From assembly GCA_900239685.1 (NCBI GenBank), contig OENT01000585.1, forward strand, positions 30,018 to 94,017: a DNA stretch of 64,000 nt, given 5' to 3'. Position 1 is the stretch's first letter. Every line of letters begins with the position of its first letter. The DNA comes from Rotaria macrura. Taxonomy: Eukaryota > Rotifera > Eurotatoria > Philodinida > Philodinidae. Below the pieces are notes generated by a model. The model saw only the letters and a list, made by a program, of their open reading frames with translations. It was not told where the DNA came from and did not search any database. Positions 62,301 through 64,000 of this stretch are shown piece by piece. Made by a program: the position numbers and the translations under genes.

Positions 62301-63852
62301 AAGTAAAGAAAATCTAGTAGATATGTTCGATATTACAGTTGTTTATTTAACCTGAATTATTCTGTAAGACCATTATAAAAATGAATATCAACTGAATTCA
62401 ATCATTTTTCAAAAAAGTTGTAATCCACTCGTATTGAAATACAACGACTGTTGTATAGAGGACGCAGCATCCTGATAAAAATGGCAATCATTGCAGTTTT
62501 ACATGAACAATATGAAAACGCAATACATCAGCAATTCATAGTCTACACACGTCACACCCGAGACTTCTTATCGAGGCTAAATTTTACGAATGAAACATAC
62601 TCTTATAAACTTTCATTACGAATCTGTAAAATGATTATCTCATTTCAATTTCTCTAGTAATAATCGTGCAGAATTGATAACGTCAAAAATAACTGAGCAT
62701 AGCATAGTTATTGGTTTAAGATAATCGATCGGCATGGAAACAACCGTTTTCATTTCGTATTTTTTTCGAAATAATTTTCAAAGTAGCGCTCTATTTTTCA
62801 GTGGCGCTGTATTTTATGATTCGCTATGCTATCACTCTTTTAATTTTTAATTTTTTTCGCATTATTGTTTTCTTTCAATATAAATTTATCATCATCATTA
62901 TCATCGAATGAATTACCAAACTCTGTCTGCTATACCTATGCGTTTAATCTACAGAATTGATCAATGCTGTATTAGATACGTCGATGAACTTGCACACAAA
63001 ATCATACATTCTTTGCAATTAAAAGACGATACGAACATATGTATCAAATCTTTTTGACTTGCTAGTTTTTCACAGAATTAGTTTTTCAAATACTAAAAAT
63101 AGATTCTTTCCATTCGTTTATGTCTGTAATTGAAGGGGAAGGGGTGGGTGTGACGATTTCTGATAGAAGGGAGACTAGTGCTGATGGAGTTACGCTTTAT
63201 TCATTCCTGCATATCATACAATCGTATCGTTTACATAAAAAAACATGTGCTTATATACGCACCAATAGCAAAGAATAATAGAGCATGAAAAACAAGAATA
63301 CGAAGTCAAGGGAAGGACAGTGAAATAAGAACAATAAGATAATGAAAGAAAGTATGAACAGAACTAAGGATACAAAGTGAGAACAATTGAGGACGATGAA
63401 GTAAGGAAGAGTCATTATTGAGAAGAAATGAAGAGGGAAGGTTAAACATCATTTATACAATGTACTCAAGCGGGAGCATTACACCCCTGGATGGAAACTG
63501 GACGTTCTTCGCACAGAACGTCACAGTGGGGAGCAACAAAAACTTCACCTTAAAATTTGCACTCACAATTTTCTTCGAAAATGTATGTGAGTTCAACAAA
63601 TTGCAGTTACAGTTAGCGTTGTATATGAATGAGGAATACTACGTCCAGTTTCTAAGGTGACGGCTGCTACAGAGTTCTACCTAAACTTTCTTGTTATTAG
63701 GGGAGCCAACTCCTGAGTTGTCCAGCTCTACAGTAAAGTGTACGTCTTCTGTTATTTGATGTTGAGTGTAAAAATATTGCGAAAAATATCTCATTGATTT
63801 TTCTGGAAAACTCGTTAATTCTTCTATTACTGGATATTCCCAATTCGCCTAC
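62301..63852. other. Gene-poor spacer
   Basis: A weak plus-strand frame at 63418-63660 (80 codons) is not convincing. GGGGAAGGGGTGGGTGTG at 63137 and ACACCCCTGG at 63481 are loosely inverted and may be ends of an old element. Nothing else was recognised. Confidence 0.4.
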
Positions 63853-64000
63853 CCAAGCAGACAAACATTTGGAAAAACGCGTTTAAACGCACAATCGGGA
63901 ACGCCGATTGTGAGTCACTAACGCTCATTAACAACACGCAAGAAACGCGTTTTTACGCAGAATTTTCACTTTCCGAGCGTGCAAACGGATAAAAACTCTA
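63853..64000. mobile_element. CCCAAGCAGACAAAC element, copy cut by the window end
   Basis: After TA at 63851-63852 (read TACCCAAG) the sequence follows the 21153-21300 copy with only a few differences, through CAATCGGGAACGCCGATTG and CGAGCGTGCAAACGGAT. It supplies the intact left terminus that is eroded in the other copy. The right half lies outside the window. Confidence 0.85.

Overview
The window is AT-rich animal DNA. It has GT-AG introns that are mostly 49-70 bp, a few introns swollen to 0.8-3 kb, and very many small inverted-repeat transposons. The best indication of the source is a bdelloid rotifer (Adineta/Rotaria/Didymodactylos type). The evidence is an ADP-ribosyltransferase fused to TPR repeats, a decayed LDL-receptor-class-A/EGF-like protein of a style common in that group, and the short introns. 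This assignment is inference from gene content; no rRNA, tRNA or mitochondrial gene is present.

Layout. Positions 1-7134 are the gene-dense, conserved part: the 3' part of an XPR1/SYG1-type phosphate exporter, then 304 bp, then a complete 12-exon PIG-U gene (GPI transamidase subunit, 435 aa). Positions 12181-17013 carry a single-exon alpha-arrestin and the two-exon ART-TPR gene, all on the plus strand. From 17 to 64 kb the DNA is mostly repetitive. It holds a minus-strand LDLa pseudogene (23.8-26.1 kb), a minus-strand C-terminal gene fragment inside a 2.7-kb inverted-repeat element (27.7-28.1 kb), a SUEL-type lectin C-terminus on the minus strand (33.0-33.3 kb), and a minus-strand transmembrane plus Thr/Ser-rich protein (43.1-46.9 kb). 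The last two can be joined in phase into one gene of about 14 kb. A Tc1-like transposon sits inside a decayed plus-strand coding sequence at 56.2-58.4 kb.

The most unusual content is a set of elements that share terminal features but not interiors. Five start TAGGGGTG or TAGGGATG and end in the complement; three of these are bounded by perfect 8-bp duplications, as hAT transposons are. Each interior is built almost entirely from one short word, and the word differs between elements: AAATATAAATT, ATTACTTTT, CTTTAAAGTTAAAG, TTTGGATTTGGG or GGTAACCGTTCCAACG. Other word-filled elements use CCGTATACGG, AAGATCTTG, GAATTCTG, CTCGAGTAC and AAACGCGTTT. A second set has TA-flanked ends (CACTNTAAAAA, CCCA...). 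A third, with GTCTACACT ends, is nested and interlocked at 49.4-50.9 kb.

The genes do not form an operon or a pathway. XPR1 and PIG-U are housekeeping membrane proteins that happen to be adjacent. All splice junctions given were read by eye and checked for phase; family calls rest on remembered motifs, not on a search.
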